Notes: generated by a model not told the origin, from the letters alone. Positions 36,014 to 46,668 are shown, numbered from the stretch's first letter. The stretch: DNA of 64,000 nucleotides from an uncultured Lentibacter sp. (GCF_937123735.1 NZ_CAKZKL010000050.1:1-64000), one strand, 5' to 3'. Numbers and translations: made by a program.

Positions 36014-38212
36014 TTACCGCCCCCGCCGCTTTACATTCCCGCCCCTTTGCCCCGGGCGGCCGGCTGTTGAGCGGCCGCGTGCTTTTTTGGCTTCGTCAGC
36101 CGCGGCCTCGACGGCGGATTGGCGCGCCAGCGGGTCGTCGGACACAGCCAAATCCACAGCTTCAAGCCGTTTGACCTCGTCTCTGAGCCTTGCGGCCTCT
36201 TCGAACTCGAGGTTTTCGGCGGCTTTGCGCATATCAAGGCGCAGGCCTTCGAGCACGGTTTGCAGGTTGCCGCCTTGCAAGGCCGGGTCAATCTTGGCGG
36301 TGACGCGGTTCATATCCACATCGCCCTGATAAAGGCCGGAGAGGATGTCATCGACGTTTTTCTTGACGGTCTCGGGGGTGATTCCGTGTTCTTCGTTGTA
36401 GGCGATCTGTTTGGCGCGGCGGCGGTCTGTTTCGCCCAAAGCGCGCTCCATGGAGCCTGTGATTCGGTCGGCATACATGATCACGCGGCCTTCGGCGTTG
36501 CGCGCGGCGCGGCCGATTGTCTGGATGAGCGAGGTTTCGGAGCGCAAAAACCCCTCCTTGTCAGCGTCCAGAATGGCCACAAGCCCACACTCGGGAATAT
36601 CAAGCCCCTCGCGCAGAAGGTTGATGCCGATGAGCACATCAAACGCGCCAAGCCGCAGATCGCGCAGGATTTCGATCCGCTCCAAAGTGTCGATGTCAGA
36701 GTGCATGTAGCGCACGCGCACGCCCTGTTCGTGCAGATATTCGGTCAGGTCTTCGGCCATGCGCTTTGTCAGCGTGGTGCAAAGCACGCGCTGGCCGAGA
36801 GCGGCGACGCGTTTGACCTCATCGAGCAGGTCATCGACCTGTGTTTCAACGGGGCGGATTTCGACCACGGGGTCAAGCAGGCCCGTGGGGCGGATGACCT
36901 GCTCGGCAAAGACGCCGCCGGATTGCTCCAGCTCCCATTTGGAGGGGGTCGCGGAGACAAAAACCGACTGGGAGCGCATGGCGTCCCATTCCTCGAACTT
37001 GAGCGGGCGGTTGTCCATGCACGAGGGCAGGCGGAAGCCATGCTCGGCGAGGGTAAATTTGCGGCGGTAGTCGCCCTTATACATCCCGCCGATCTGGGGC
37101 ACGGAGACGTGTGACTCGTCAGCAAAGACAATGGCGTTGTCGGGGATGAACTCAAACAGCGTGGGGGGCGGCTCGCCTGTTTTGCGCCCCGTGAGGTAGC
37201 GCGAGTAGTTCTCGATCCCGTTGCAGAAGCCTTGGGCTTCCATCATCTCAAGGTCAAAGTTGGTGCGCTGCTCAAGGCGCTGGGCTTCGAGCAGTTTGCC
37301 TTCGCTCACAAGCTGGTCAAGGCGGGTGCGCAGCTCGGCCTTGATCTGCTGGATGGCTTGCAGAAGGGTTGGTTTGGGGGTGACATAGTGCGAGTTGGCG
37401 TAGACGCGCACCTTGTCCATATTGCCGGCCTTCTCGCCGGTGAGCGGGTCGATTTCCTGAATGCTCTCAAGCTCTTCACCAAAAAAGCTCAGTTTCCAGG
37501 CGCGGTCGTCAAGGTGGGCAGGCCAGATCTCGAGGCTATCGCCGCGCACGCGAAAGGAGCCGCGCTGAAAGCCCGCATCGTTGCGCTTGTATTGTTGCGC
37601 GACAAGGTCGGCCATGATGCTGCGCTGGTCGTAGGTCTCGCCGACTTCGAGGTCTTGGGTCATCGCGCCGTAGGTTTCAACGCTCCCGATGCCGTAGATA
37701 CAGGAGACCGAGGCGATGATGATGACATCGTCACGCTCAAGCAGCGCGCGGGTGGCGGAGTGGCGCATTCTGTCGATCTGTTCGTTGATCTGGCTTTCCT
37801 TCTCGATGAAGGTGTCAGAGCGGGCGACATAGGCTTCGGGCTGGTAGTAGTCATAGAAGCTGACAAAATATTCGACCGCGTTTTCAGGGAAGAAGCCTTT
37901 GAACTCGCCGTAGAGTTGGGCGGCGAGGGTTTTGTTGGGGGCAAGGATGATAGCGGGGCGCTGGGTTTCTTCGATAACCTTGGCCATGGTGAAGGTTTTG
38001 CCTGTGCCGGTTGCGCCCAGCAACACCTGGTTGCGTTCGCCCTCAAGGATGCCCTGGGCCAGCTCTGCGATGGCTGTGGGCTGGTCGCCCGCTGCCGTAA
38101 AGGGTGTGTGCATCACAAAACGCTTGCCGCCTTCGAGCTTTTCGCGGCCGCGCACATCGCTTGAGGGGGCATTGATGAGGGCGGGCGTTGAATCGGTGTG
38201 GACATGGGGCAT
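36014..38212 (-). CDS. uvrB: UvrABC excision nuclease subunit B
   Basis: 732 residues. Damage-verifying helicase-like subunit of nucleotide excision repair. Visible are Walker [12 protein letters not shown], the beta-hairpin region [17 protein letters not shown], the DESH box, helicase motifs ([22 protein letters not shown]) and a C-terminal UVR domain ([17 protein letters not shown]) for UvrC contact. An extra 60-residue Arg/Ala-rich tail and about 30 N-terminal residues exceed the E. coli length. It diverges from the NDUFS4-like gene. Confidence 0.97.
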   Translation of the reverse strand: MPHVHTDSTPALINAPSSDVRGREKLEGGKRFVMHTPFTAAGDQPTAIAELAQGILEGERNQVLLGATGTGKTFTMAKVIEETQRPAIILAPNKTLAAQLYGEFKGFFPENAVEYFVSFYDYYQPEAYVARSDTFIEKESQINEQIDRMRHSATRALLERDDVIIIASVSCIYGIGSVETYGAMTQDLEVGETYDQRSIMADLVAQQYKRNDAGFQRGSFRVRGDSLEIWPAHLDDRAWKLSFFGEELESIQEIDPLTGEKAGNMDKVRVYANSHYVTPKPTLLQAIQQIKAELRTRLDQLVSEGKLLEAQRLEQRTNFDLEMMEAQGFCNGIENYSRYLTGRKTGEPPPTLFEFIPDNAIVFADESHVSVPQIGGMYKGDYRRKFTLAEHGFRLPSCMDNRPLKFEEWDAMRSQSVFVSATPSKWELEQSGGVFAEQVIRPTGLLDPVVEIRPVETQVDDLLDEVKRVAALGQRVLCTTLTKRMAEDLTEYLHEQGVRVRYMHSDIDTLERIEILRDLRLGAFDVLIGINLLREGLDIPECGLVAILDADKEGFLRSETSLIQTIGRAARNAEGRVIMYADRITGSMERALGETDRRRAKQIAYNEEHGITPETVKKNVDDILSGLYQGDVDMNRVTAKIDPALQGGNLQTVLEGLRLDMRKAAENLEFEEAARLRDEVKRLEAVDLAVSDDPLARQSAVEAAADEAKKARGRSTAGRPGQRGGNVKRRGR

Positions 38213-38375
38213 GAGGAGCTCGCAATTGGTGCAGTCTTATAACTTGAGCTATTGGGGCTAAATTGCAAGGCCTTGCGCATGACGGGTTTGCGCAAACGAT
38301 AAAGGCCTTTGTTTTTCTGTCTTGCAGCCTCAGGGCAAATCTTGGATAACCTCTGACAGTTAGAGGAGCCTCCCC

Positions 38376-38687
38376 ATGCGCGCACGCATTTACAAGCCCG
38401 CCCGAAACGCCATGCAATCGGGAACAGCCAAGACGAAAAGCTGGGTTCTGGAGTTTGCACCATCGTCGCCCCGTCAGGTTGATCCTTTGATGGGCTGGAC
38501 CTCATCTGATGATACGCAGGCCCAAGTGAAGCTGCGCTTTGAGAGCAAAGACGCCGCACTTGAGTATGCGCAGGCACATGGCCTTGAGGCTGTGGTGCGA
38601 GAGCCAAAACCGCGCAAGGCCAACATCCGCCCCGGTGGCTATGGCGAGAATTTTGCCACCAACCGCCGCGGCGCCTGGACCCACTGA
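38376..38687 (+). CDS. NDUFS4-like complex I accessory subunit
   Basis: 103 residues of the 'ETC complex I subunit conserved region' family: [22 protein letters not shown] and [27 protein letters not shown], with the conserved MGW and ending GYGENF. In alphaproteobacteria and mitochondria this small protein stabilises the NADH module of NADH:quinone oxidoreductase on the cytoplasmic/matrix side. Complex I genes themselves are not nearby. AGAGGAG precedes the start. Confidence 0.9.
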   Translation: MRARIYKPARNAMQSGTAKTKSWVLEFAPSSPRQVDPLMGWTSSDDTQAQVKLRFESKDAALEYAQAHGLEAVVREPKPRKANIRPGGYGENFATNRRGAWTH

Positions 38688-38705
38688 AACGCCGGCGGCT
38701 TGGCC

Positions 38706-38726
38706 CAGGATTTTTCAAAAATCCTG
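38706..38726 (+). terminator. Near-palindromic hairpin after the NDUFS4-like gene
   Basis: CAGGATTTTT, C, AAAAATCCTG (38706-38726), ten complementary bases around a single centre base, 18 bases after the stop. Steric limits leave about eight pairs with a small A/T loop. No T-run follows, so terminator activity is uncertain. Confidence 0.4.
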
Positions 38727-38795
38727 CGGTGGGGCCGCTTTGGGCACACTCCGCTATTGCCTTCTGCGCAGGCTTTGCCCAAAACATCGTCTGAC

Positions 38796-38872
38796 GGTCC
38801 TGTAGCTCAACTGGATAGAGCAGCTGACTTCTAATCAGCAGGTTGAGGGTTCGAGTCCTTCCGGGATCGCCA
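38796..38872 (+). tRNA. tRNA-Arg (anticodon TCT)
   Basis: 77 bases including encoded CCA. The acceptor stem GGTCCTG pairs with CGGGATC (two wobbles). The D-arm has AGCTCAACTGGATAGAGC. The anticodon stem CTGA/TCAG encloses loop CTTCTAA with TCT. The T-arm has GGTTCGAGTCC. The discriminator is G followed by CCA. It decodes AGA and AGG. Confidence 0.97.
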
Positions 38873-38889
38873 TTTACCGAGAGTTTTGG

Positions 38890-39222
38890 CTACCGGCAGG
38901 TTGCGCCAGCGGGGGCGCAGAAAAGGCGGTAGAGCATGGAGATGACCTCCGAGGTTTTCTCGTCGGCCAAAGCATAGAAAATCGTTTTGCCTTCGCGGCG
39001 GGTGGTGACAAGGCCATCATCGCGCAGGCGGGCCAGCATCTGGCTCACAGCCGCCTGGCGCAGATCGAGCAGCTGCTCAAGCTCACCCACCGATTTTTCA
39101 CCTGATCCGAGATGACACAAGATCATCAGCCGCCCCTCATGGGCCAGCGTCTTGAGATAGGAGGCCGCATCGGCGGCGTTCTGGGCCATTTCAGAGGGCG
39201 GTGCGGAAGGCTCTTGCAGCAT
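38890..39222 (-). CDS. ArsR-family repressor, SqrR/BigR (persulfide-sensing) type
   Basis: 110 residues, winged helix. RLMILCHLGSGEKSVGELEQLL carries Cys36. The recognition helix is RQAAVSQMLARLRDDGLV. The end YRLFCAPAG carries Cys102. This two-cysteine arrangement is that of SqrR and BigR, which form a tetrasulfide bridge with reactive sulfur and release sulfide-oxidation genes; metal-site ArsR ligands are not evident. A seven-base inverted repeat lies 10 bases upstream, suggesting autoregulation. No sulfide oxidation gene is in the window. Confidence 0.82.
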   Translation of the reverse strand: MLQEPSAPPSEMAQNAADAASYLKTLAHEGRLMILCHLGSGEKSVGELEQLLDLRQAAVSQMLARLRDDGLVTTRREGKTIFYALADEKTSEVISMLYRLFCAPAGATCR

Positions 39223-39231
39223 GGTTTACTC

Positions 39232-39251
39232 ACATAGGTTTTCCCCTATGT
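39232..39251. promoter_or_regulatory. Palindromic operator of the ArsR gene
   Basis: ACATAGG (39232-39238), TTTTCC, CCTATGT (39245-39251), immediately upstream of the ArsR-family start at 39222. Size and position fit an autoregulatory ArsR dimer site. Confidence 0.6.
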
Positions 39252-39276
39252 ATCACGCCGTTTTGGTTTTGGCGAG

Positions 39277-40509
39277 TTAGAGGGTTGTCGCAGGTGCGCC
39301 GCCTTGGAAATTGTTGCCATTTTGATAGTCACAGGGCTCTTCCTGCATCTGCAAATGCAGGGCCTCGCCATGATAGGGGTGCGCCCGGGCCAGCTCTTCA
39401 TTGACCTCAATTCCCAGGCCGGGCGCTTCAGAAAGGCGCACAAAGCCGTTCTCCACACGGATTGAGCCGTGAATGAGTGCATCGTGGAAGTCTGTCTCGA
39501 TCGTTTCGGCGATGAGCAGATTGGGGATCGAGGTGGCCAGATGCAGGTTTGCGGCCCATTCAACAGGCCCGGCATAGAGGTGTGGTGCCATTTGCACGTT
39601 GTAGCATTCCGCCATGGCGGCAACTTTCTTCATCTCCCAGATGCCACCCGCGCGGCCCAAGGCAGGCTGCAAAATTTCGGCAGCGCCTGCGCGCAGGACA
39701 GCGCCGAACTCGGCCTTGGTGGTCATCCGCTCGCCTGTGGCCACGGGGATGCGCACGTTGCGCGCGACACGGGCCATATCCTCGATATTGTCAGGCGGGG
39801 TTGGTTCTTCATACCAGAGGGGAGAGTAAGGCTCGATGGCCTGACCGAGGCGGATGGCACCGCCTGTGTTGAACTGGCCATGAGTGCCAAACAGGAGGTC
39901 GGCTTTATCGCCCACCGCTTCGCGGATGGCTTTGCAGAAGGCGACGGACATGGAGATGTCGCTCATTGCGGGCATATGGCCGCCGCGCAGGGTGTAGGGG
40001 CCTGCGGGGTCAAACTTGACGGCGGTATAGCCGCGCGCGACACAGTCCAGCGCGCTTTCGGCGGCGGCGTCGGGGTCGATGAAGAAGCTGTCCATATCGT
40101 GATGCGGCAGCGGGTAGAGGTAGGTGTAGGTGCGGATGCGCGCGTTCATACGCCCGCCAAGGAGGGCATAGACGGGGCGGTTGCGTGCCTTGCCCAGAAT
40201 ATCCCAGCAAGCGATTTCAAGGCCTGAGAAGGCCCCCATGACGGTCAGATCGGGGCGTTGGGTGAAGCCGGAGGAGTAAACGCGGCGGAACATCAACTCG
40301 ATGTTTTCAGGGTTTTCGCCTTCCATATGGCGCGCAAACACATCTTCAATCACCGCGCGCATGGCGTTTGGGCCAACAGAGCTTGCATAGCACTCGCCCC
40401 AGCCCACAAGCCCCGTGTCTGTCGTGACTTTCACCAAGATCCAGTAGCGCCCGCCCCAGCCGGGCGCAGGAGGGGCTGTCACGATGATATCGAGGTCTTT
40501 GAGGTGCAT
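39277..40509 (-). CDS. Enolase-superfamily (mandelate racemase/muconate lactonizing) enzyme
   Basis: 410 residues: N-terminal capping domain (VGWGECYASS) and a TIM barrel with YTAVKFDPAG (Lys165), LLFGTHGQF (208-210 GTH), WYEEPTPP (Glu234/235), ATGERM (Glu260) and APHLYAGPVEWA (His310). Two metal carboxylates are clear. The first, normally Asp before xNG/xHG, reads Gly-Thr-His-Gly, so metal binding may differ. Reaction is unknown; racemisation, dehydration or cycloisomerisation of a carboxylate is family-typical. It starts 3 bases after the TmpB-like gene and is last in the operon. Confidence 0.82.
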   Translation of the reverse strand: MHLKDLDIIVTAPPAPGWGGRYWILVKVTTDTGLVGWGECYASSVGPNAMRAVIEDVFARHMEGENPENIELMFRRVYSSGFTQRPDLTVMGAFSGLEIACWDILGKARNRPVYALLGGRMNARIRTYTYLYPLPHHDMDSFFIDPDAAAESALDCVARGYTAVKFDPAGPYTLRGGHMPAMSDISMSVAFCKAIREAVGDKADLLFGTHGQFNTGGAIRLGQAIEPYSPLWYEEPTPPDNIEDMARVARNVRIPVATGERMTTKAEFGAVLRAGAAEILQPALGRAGGIWEMKKVAAMAECYNVQMAPHLYAGPVEWAANLHLATSIPNLLIAETIETDFHDALIHGSIRVENGFVRLSEAPGLGIEVNEELARAHPYHGEALHLQMQEEPCDYQNGNNFQGGAPATTL

Positions 40510-40512
40510 GGG

Positions 40513-42221
<1,709 letters not shown>

Positions 42222-43304
42222 TTAAAAGACGATGACGTTACGCTTGGCCTTGCCTGTCTTGGTGTCGGCGATGGCCTCGTTGATCTGCTCAAGCGTGAAG
42301 CGGTTGGAGATCAGCTCATCAAGCTTGAGGCGGCCCTGACCGTAAAGATCGACCATCCAAGGGATGTCGCGCTGGATGACGGTATCGCCCATTTTGGAGC
42401 CGATCATGGACTGGCCCACGGCGGCGAAATTGGCTGGCTCATAGCTGGAAAACGCGCCCGTTGCGGGCATACCGACCATGATGACCTTGCCGCCATAGGC
42501 AAGATAGCGCGGGGCCTCGTCATAGGCGCGTGGGGCACCGACGGTGACAAGCACGGCATCTGCGCCACGGCCCATGGCCTCTTTTGCGGCGCGCCAAGGG
42601 GATTTTTCGGTGGCGAGCACGCCGTCTGTTGCGCCGAACTGCTTGGCGACCTCGAGTTTGTCCTCGCTCATGTCGACAGCCACGATACGCCGCGCGCCAG
42701 CGATGCGCGCGCCCTGAATGGCGTTGAGGCCCACGCCGCCTGCGCCGATGACCACGACATCCTGACCGGCCCTGAGCTGGGCGGCATTGACCACCGCACC
42801 GACGCCGGTGATGACCCCGCAAGAAATCAGCGCGGCGGCGTCTTTGGGCATCTCATGCGGGATAACGACGATCTGGCTCTGATCGACCACGACTTTCTCG
42901 GCGAAAGCGCCACAGGCCATGGCCTGGTGCAGCTTGCCGCCGTCGGCGGTTTTGAGCGGGCCGTGGTCGCCATCATAGGGCGTTTGGCAGATGACGGGTT
43001 TGCCACCCGCGCAGGAGGGGCAGGTGCCGCAGGCGCGGATGAGCGTGACGATGACACTGTCGCCCAAAGCAAAGCCTTTGACACCCGCGCCAAGGGCTGT
43101 GATGCGCCCTGCGGCCTCGTGGCCATAGACCGCCGGAAGCGAGCCGCCCCACGCGCCATCGGCATAGGAAATATCGGAGTGGCAGATCGCTACGGCGTCG
43201 AGAGTGACTTCGACTTCGCCGTCTTGAGGCGCGCGCAGCTCGACAGTTTCGACGGTCAGAGGTTTGCCGAATTCGTGGCAAACGGCGGCTTTGATTGTTG
43301 TCAT
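42222..43304 (-). CDS. Zinc-dependent alcohol dehydrogenase (class III-like MDR)
   Basis: 360 residues. Catalytic zinc site AICHSDISYADG and GHEAAGRI; structural-zinc-like cysteines CGTCPSCAGGKPVIC; Rossmann motif VVIGAGGVGLNAIQGA followed by VDMSEDKLEVA (Asp: NAD preference). It resembles formaldehyde/alcohol dehydrogenases of the Zn-MDR family. ATG 43304 (MTTIKAAVCHEF) is used. It is the first gene of a close-packed minus-strand set with the two oxygenases and the enolase-superfamily gene (gaps of 18, -4 and 3 bases). It may oxidise an alcohol or aldehyde related to the phosphonate substrate. Confidence 0.85.
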   Translation of the reverse strand: MTTIKAAVCHEFGKPLTVETVELRAPQDGEVEVTLDAVAICHSDISYADGAWGGSLPAVYGHEAAGRITALGAGVKGFALGDSVIVTLIRACGTCPSCAGGKPVICQTPYDGDHGPLKTADGGKLHQAMACGAFAEKVVVDQSQIVVIPHEMPKDAAALISCGVITGVGAVVNAAQLRAGQDVVVIGAGGVGLNAIQGARIAGARRIVAVDMSEDKLEVAKQFGATDGVLATEKSPWRAAKEAMGRGADAVLVTVGAPRAYDEAPRYLAYGGKVIMVGMPATGAFSSYEPANFAAVGQSMIGSKMGDTVIQRDIPWMVDLYGQGRLKLDELISNRFTLEQINEAIADTKTGKAKRNVIVF

Positions 43305-43373
43305 ATGACTCTCCCTGTTTGGAGCGAGCCTGACAAGCCTTGCGCGGGGCTGCAAGCCTGAATGACGACGTCG

Positions 43374-44594
43374 TTACGTCGCGTTTTGGATATGGCGGCT
43401 GGTTTTGTCGCTGATGTAGAGGATGAGCGCCAGACCCATGATGAGCGCGGCCAACAAGAAGGGCGCACCGGGCAGATAGAGCGCGGCCTCAGGGCGGGAG
43501 AATTGTGCGAAAGCCTGGGTCATGATCAATGGAGACAGGATCATGGAGAGCGACGCGAGCGAGCCAAGCACGCCTTGCAGCTCGCCCTGAGCATTGTCAG
43601 GCGCGGCTTTGGACATGGCCCCCTGAAGGGCGGGCATGGCGATGGCACCGAGCGAAAACAGCGGGATCAGCCAGAGCAGCAAGGTGCCATCGGTGATGAC
43701 AGTGAGCATCAGAAAGGAAGCCATGCTAAAGCCCATGCCCGTGACAACAGCGCGCCGCTCGCCCAGGATCCGCATGGCAGGGCGCACGAAAAGCCCCTGT
43801 GCAAAGGCAAAGCCAATGCCATAAAGGCCGAGGCTGAGGCCGATGGTGCTTGCTGGCCAGGCGAAGCGCTCGGTCACGAAATAGGCCCAGACGGCTGGGT
43901 AAACATGCGTGGCGATATTGAAAAAGAAATAGACCGCCAGCAGCCGTTTGAGCCCGTCAAGCCGGGCGACCGCGCGCAGGGCCCCAAAGGGGTTGGCGCG
44001 GCGGGCCTCAAAACGCCTGACCCTGCGCCGGGTCACGGTTTCACGCAGCACCACATAGCCGAGCCCCGCGTTGAGCAGCGCCAGCGCCGCCGCAGCCCAA
44101 AAAGGCGCACGGGTGCCGTAATCGGCCAAAAGCCCGCCAAAAACCGGGCCAATGACAAATCCGATCCCGAAACCGGCCCCGATAAGGCCAAATCGGGCGG
44201 CTTTTTCATGCGGGGCCGAAATATCGGCCATATAGGCCATCGCGGTGCTGTGAGTCGCCGCTGTGATCCCTCCGATCAGGCGGCCAGCCAGCAATAGCCA
44301 GATCGACCCTGCAAGAGCCATGACAACGTAATCCGCAGACATGACCAAAAGACTAACAAGCAGGACGGGGCGGCGCCCGAAGCGGTCGGAAAGCGCCCCC
44401 AACAAAGGGGAAAACAGAAATTGCATCACCGCAAAGGAGGTGGCGAGAATACCGCCCCATACGGCAGCCTGCCCCAGATCGGCCCCCTGAACCTCGCGCA
44501 AGAGCGCGGGCATCACCGGCACGATGAGGCCGATGCCCATGGCATCAATCACCACGGTCATGACGATGAAAAAGACGGGCAGGCGCGAGGACAT
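43374..44594 (-). CDS. MFS drug/metabolite exporter (DHA1, TetA-like)
   Basis: 406 residues, 12 membrane helices. The motif-A loop reads GALSDRFGRRPVLLVSLLVM and motif C is in helix 5 (GFVIGPVFGGLLADYG), both marks of 12-TMS H+-coupled antiporters of the DHA1/TetA group. Inner membrane; substrate unknown. It lies 69 bases upstream of the alcohol dehydrogenase on the same strand, and might be co-transcribed with it, but its class argues for efflux rather than phosphonate uptake. Confidence 0.85.
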   Translation of the reverse strand: MSSRLPVFFIVMTVVIDAMGIGLIVPVMPALLREVQGADLGQAAVWGGILATSFAVMQFLFSPLLGALSDRFGRRPVLLVSLLVMSADYVVMALAGSIWLLLAGRLIGGITAATHSTAMAYMADISAPHEKAARFGLIGAGFGIGFVIGPVFGGLLADYGTRAPFWAAAALALLNAGLGYVVLRETVTRRRVRRFEARRANPFGALRAVARLDGLKRLLAVYFFFNIATHVYPAVWAYFVTERFAWPASTIGLSLGLYGIGFAFAQGLFVRPAMRILGERRAVVTGMGFSMASFLMLTVITDGTLLLWLIPLFSLGAIAMPALQGAMSKAAPDNAQGELQGVLGSLASLSMILSPLIMTQAFAQFSRPEAALYLPGAPFLLAALIMGLALILYISDKTSRHIQNAT

Positions 44595-44611
44595 GGGCGG
44601 GCTTTCGAAGT

Positions 44612-44642
44612 AAAACGCCTCACAAGGGATGCTTGCGAGGCG
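44612..44642 (-). terminator. sodB intrinsic terminator
   Basis: Minus strand: CGCCTCGCAAG, 5-base loop, CTTGTGAGGCG (eleven pairs, one G-U) followed by TTTTACTT, 25 bases after the sodB stop. Confidence 0.75.
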
Positions 44643-44667
44643 CTTAAAGGTTTGGTTTTACAGAGGC

Positions 44668-45270
44668 TTAGCCGAGGCGGCTGGCCACGTTTTCCCAGTT
44701 TACCAGATTGTCGAGGAAGTTGGTGAGGTAAGCGGGGCGCTTGTTGCGGAAGTCGATGTAGTAGCTGTGCTCCCAAACATCGCAGCCGAGCAGGGCTGTC
44801 TGACCAAAGCAGAGCGGGTTGACGCCGTTTTCGGTCTTGGTGACGGCGAGGGAGCCGTCGGCGTTTTGCACAAGCCAGCACCAGCCGGAGCCGAACTGGC
44901 CCGCGCCTGCGGCGGCGAAGTCTTCCTTGAATTTGGCGACCGAGCCAAAGCTCTCGGTGATGGCTTTTTCGAGCGCGCCAGGCATGGCTGTTGTGGTTGG
45001 GCTCATCATCTGCCAGAATTCGTTGTGGTTCCACAACTGGCTGATATTGTTGAAAATACCATTCTGCGCCACGGCAGATTTGTCGTAGGTTCCGACGATG
45101 ATCTCTTCGAGGCTCTTGCCTTCCCACTCGGTGCCGGCGATGAGCTTGTTGCCGTTGTCGACATAGGCTTTGTGGTGCAGATCGTGGTGGTATTCGAGGG
45201 TCTCGGCAGACATGCCGTGGCCTGCGAGCGCGTCGTGTGCATATGGAAGGTCTGGAAGTTCAAAAGCCAT
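44668..45270 (-). CDS. sodB: Superoxide dismutase, iron type
   Basis: 200 residues. MAFELPDLPYAHDAL opens as in Fe/Mn SODs. Metal ligands are His28 (LEYHHDLHHKAY), His82 (NHNEFW) and the DVWEHSYYIDF Asp/His. Gln78 in NNISQLWNH marks the iron form. It is cytosolic, removing superoxide. It has its own terminator. The upstream 240-base gap holds an array of GTGCAC motifs that may be control sites. The cofactor assignment rests on the Gln position and is fairly sure. Confidence 0.95.
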   Translation of the reverse strand: MAFELPDLPYAHDALAGHGMSAETLEYHHDLHHKAYVDNGNKLIAGTEWEGKSLEEIIVGTYDKSAVAQNGIFNNISQLWNHNEFWQMMSPTTTAMPGALEKAITESFGSVAKFKEDFAAAGAGQFGSGWCWLVQNADGSLAVTKTENGVNPLCFGQTALLGCDVWEHSYYIDFRNKRPAYLTNFLDNLVNWENVASRLG

Positions 45271-45425
45271 TGGTGTCCCCTTTGGAGTTCGCGTTTATCT
45301 TGTGCTCAGATGGGGCCTTGGGGCGGGAAAGGTCAAGGGGCAGGGGGCAAAAAAAGCCCTCATTTGAGCACCGTCCCAGCGGGTTAACGGCGCTCAACCC
45401 TGCCAATAATAGGGGGGGTGATATG

Positions 45426-45466
45426 CGTGCACAATCCGTGCACCAAGCGTGCACCGCCTGATGCAC
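45426..45466. repeat. GTGCAC array, 11-base period
   Basis: CGTGCAC at 45426, 45437 and 45448 (period 11), then a partial TGCAC at 45462 (period 12). The core GTGCAC is itself palindromic. The array sits in the gap upstream of sodB, on about one DNA face, and is a candidate cooperative operator. Confidence 0.6.
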
Positions 45467-45510
45467 CGTTTTTGTTAAGACAAAATTAGCTAATGCGCCG
45501 TGCGCAGCCT

Positions 45511-46500
45511 TTAGGCGGTGTTTACCAGAATGGCCCCGTGGCGGTTTGCGGCCTCCACGGCCTCATGGGCTTTTGCAGCCTCTGCCAGATCAAAGACTTT
45601 GTGCACCCGCGCGGTGAGCGCCCCTGCGGTGAGTGCGCGGTGGATGTGCGCGATGGCCTGCGCCCGCTCGGCCTCGCGCAGGATGTAAACCAGCGCAATG
45701 TCGATGGTGATCGCTTTGAAGAGGAGCGGGCCGAAAGGCAGAGTCGGCGTCATCTCAAGGGCAGAGCCGTAGGCGGAGATGGTCCCGTTGGGAGCCATGA
45801 CCTCGGCCAGTGTCGCGATGTTTGCGCCGAACTCGCATTCAACCGCGCGGTAGATGAAGTTGCCCGAGGTGGCTTGCAGGATATCCTCGGCCAGAGTGGG
45901 CGAGTGGTGATCAAGCACCAGATCGGCCCCCGCAGCGGCGGCATGATCGGCCGAGGGGCCGGCGGAGGCGGTGGCGATCACACGCGCGCCCGCCCATTTG
46001 GCGAGCTGCACGGCCATGAAGCCGACAGAGCCGCCGCCGCCCGACACCAGCACGGTTTTGCCCGCCACATCGCCACCGCCGAGCACGCAATGCGCGGCTG
46101 TCATGGCGGGGATGCCAAGGCTTGCGCCGGTTTCAAAGCTGTGATCGCCAAGCGGCACGGCCTGGGCGGCGGGCAGCGCGATATATTCGGCGCAGGTGCC
46201 TTGGGCGCGCTGCCACTGGCCGTTGTAGACCCAGACGCGCTCGCCCACGCGGGCGGGGTCAATGCCCGCCCCCACGGCCTCGATCACGCCTGCGCCATCG
46301 GAGTGAGGGATGATCTGGGGGAAAGGCGGCTTTGTGACGCCGGGGCGCCCGCCTGCGCGGGCCTTCACATCCGACGGGTTCACGCCGGAAAGCGCGAGGC
46401 GCACCAGCACCTCGCCGGCTTGGGGCGTCGGGGTCTCAAGCTCGGTGAGAGCGAGCACCTCGGCGGCGGGGCCGAAGGCGGAATAGGTGATGGCGCGCAT
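45511..46500 (-). CDS. NADPH:quinone oxidoreductase-like MDR protein
   Basis: 329 residues, zinc-free medium-chain reductase. There is no catalytic-zinc GHE pattern; NPSDVKARAG and PHSDGAGVIEAVGAG match the QOR group, and the nucleotide loop reads VLVSGGGGSVGFMAVQLAKWAGARVIATAS. It probably reduces quinones or enals with NADPH in the cytosol. ATG 46500 begins with the usual MRAITYSAFG. It is on the same strand as sodB, 240 bases upstream, not obviously in its operon. Confidence 0.85.
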   Translation of the reverse strand: MRAITYSAFGPAAEVLALTELETPTPQAGEVLVRLALSGVNPSDVKARAGGRPGVTKPPFPQIIPHSDGAGVIEAVGAGIDPARVGERVWVYNGQWQRAQGTCAEYIALPAAQAVPLGDHSFETGASLGIPAMTAAHCVLGGGDVAGKTVLVSGGGGSVGFMAVQLAKWAGARVIATASAGPSADHAAAAGADLVLDHHSPTLAEDILQATSGNFIYRAVECEFGANIATLAEVMAPNGTISAYGSALEMTPTLPFGPLLFKAITIDIALVYILREAERAQAIAHIHRALTAGALTARVHKVFDLAEAAKAHEAVEAANRHGAILVNTA

Positions 46501-46569
46501 AGGGTGTCTCCTTTTGGGGCGAGACTAGCGCAGGGGCGGGGGGCGTCAAGGCGCGCAAATCGAGCGTCA

Positions 46570-46635
46570 GCCGAGCATCGCCTGCCCGTGGGACGGTCAG
46601 CCGATGCTCGGCGGCCTGCGGCCTTTACTCCGAGC
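46570..46635 (+). repeat. Structured repeat, copy 2
   Basis: GCCGAGCATCG (46570-46580) pairs with CGATGCTCGGC (46602-46612). The middle strand GCTCGG (46606-46611) can instead pair with CCGAGC (46630-46635) around CGGCCTGCGGCCTTTACT. The two hairpins exclude each other. Loop shared with copy 1 at 35940; stem changed in step. Located between irr and qor. Confidence 0.65.
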
Positions 46636-46668
46636 AAGGCAGAAACTGGAGGTTATGAGATTCCGCCC

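Noticed and set aside
36119-38164. Plus-strand frames of 331 and 310 residues over uvrB
   Set aside because: They lie inside uvrB, which has complete UvrB motifs on the other strand.
39277-40509. Naming the enolase-superfamily gene as a betaine epimerase or galactarate enzyme
   Set aside because: The altered first metal ligand and unrelated context do not allow any specific activity to be assigned.
43374-44594. MFS gene as the phosphonate importer of the tmpAB operon
   Set aside because: Motif A and motif C mark an efflux antiporter; phosphonate uptake is normally by PhnCDE-type ABC systems, which are absent here.
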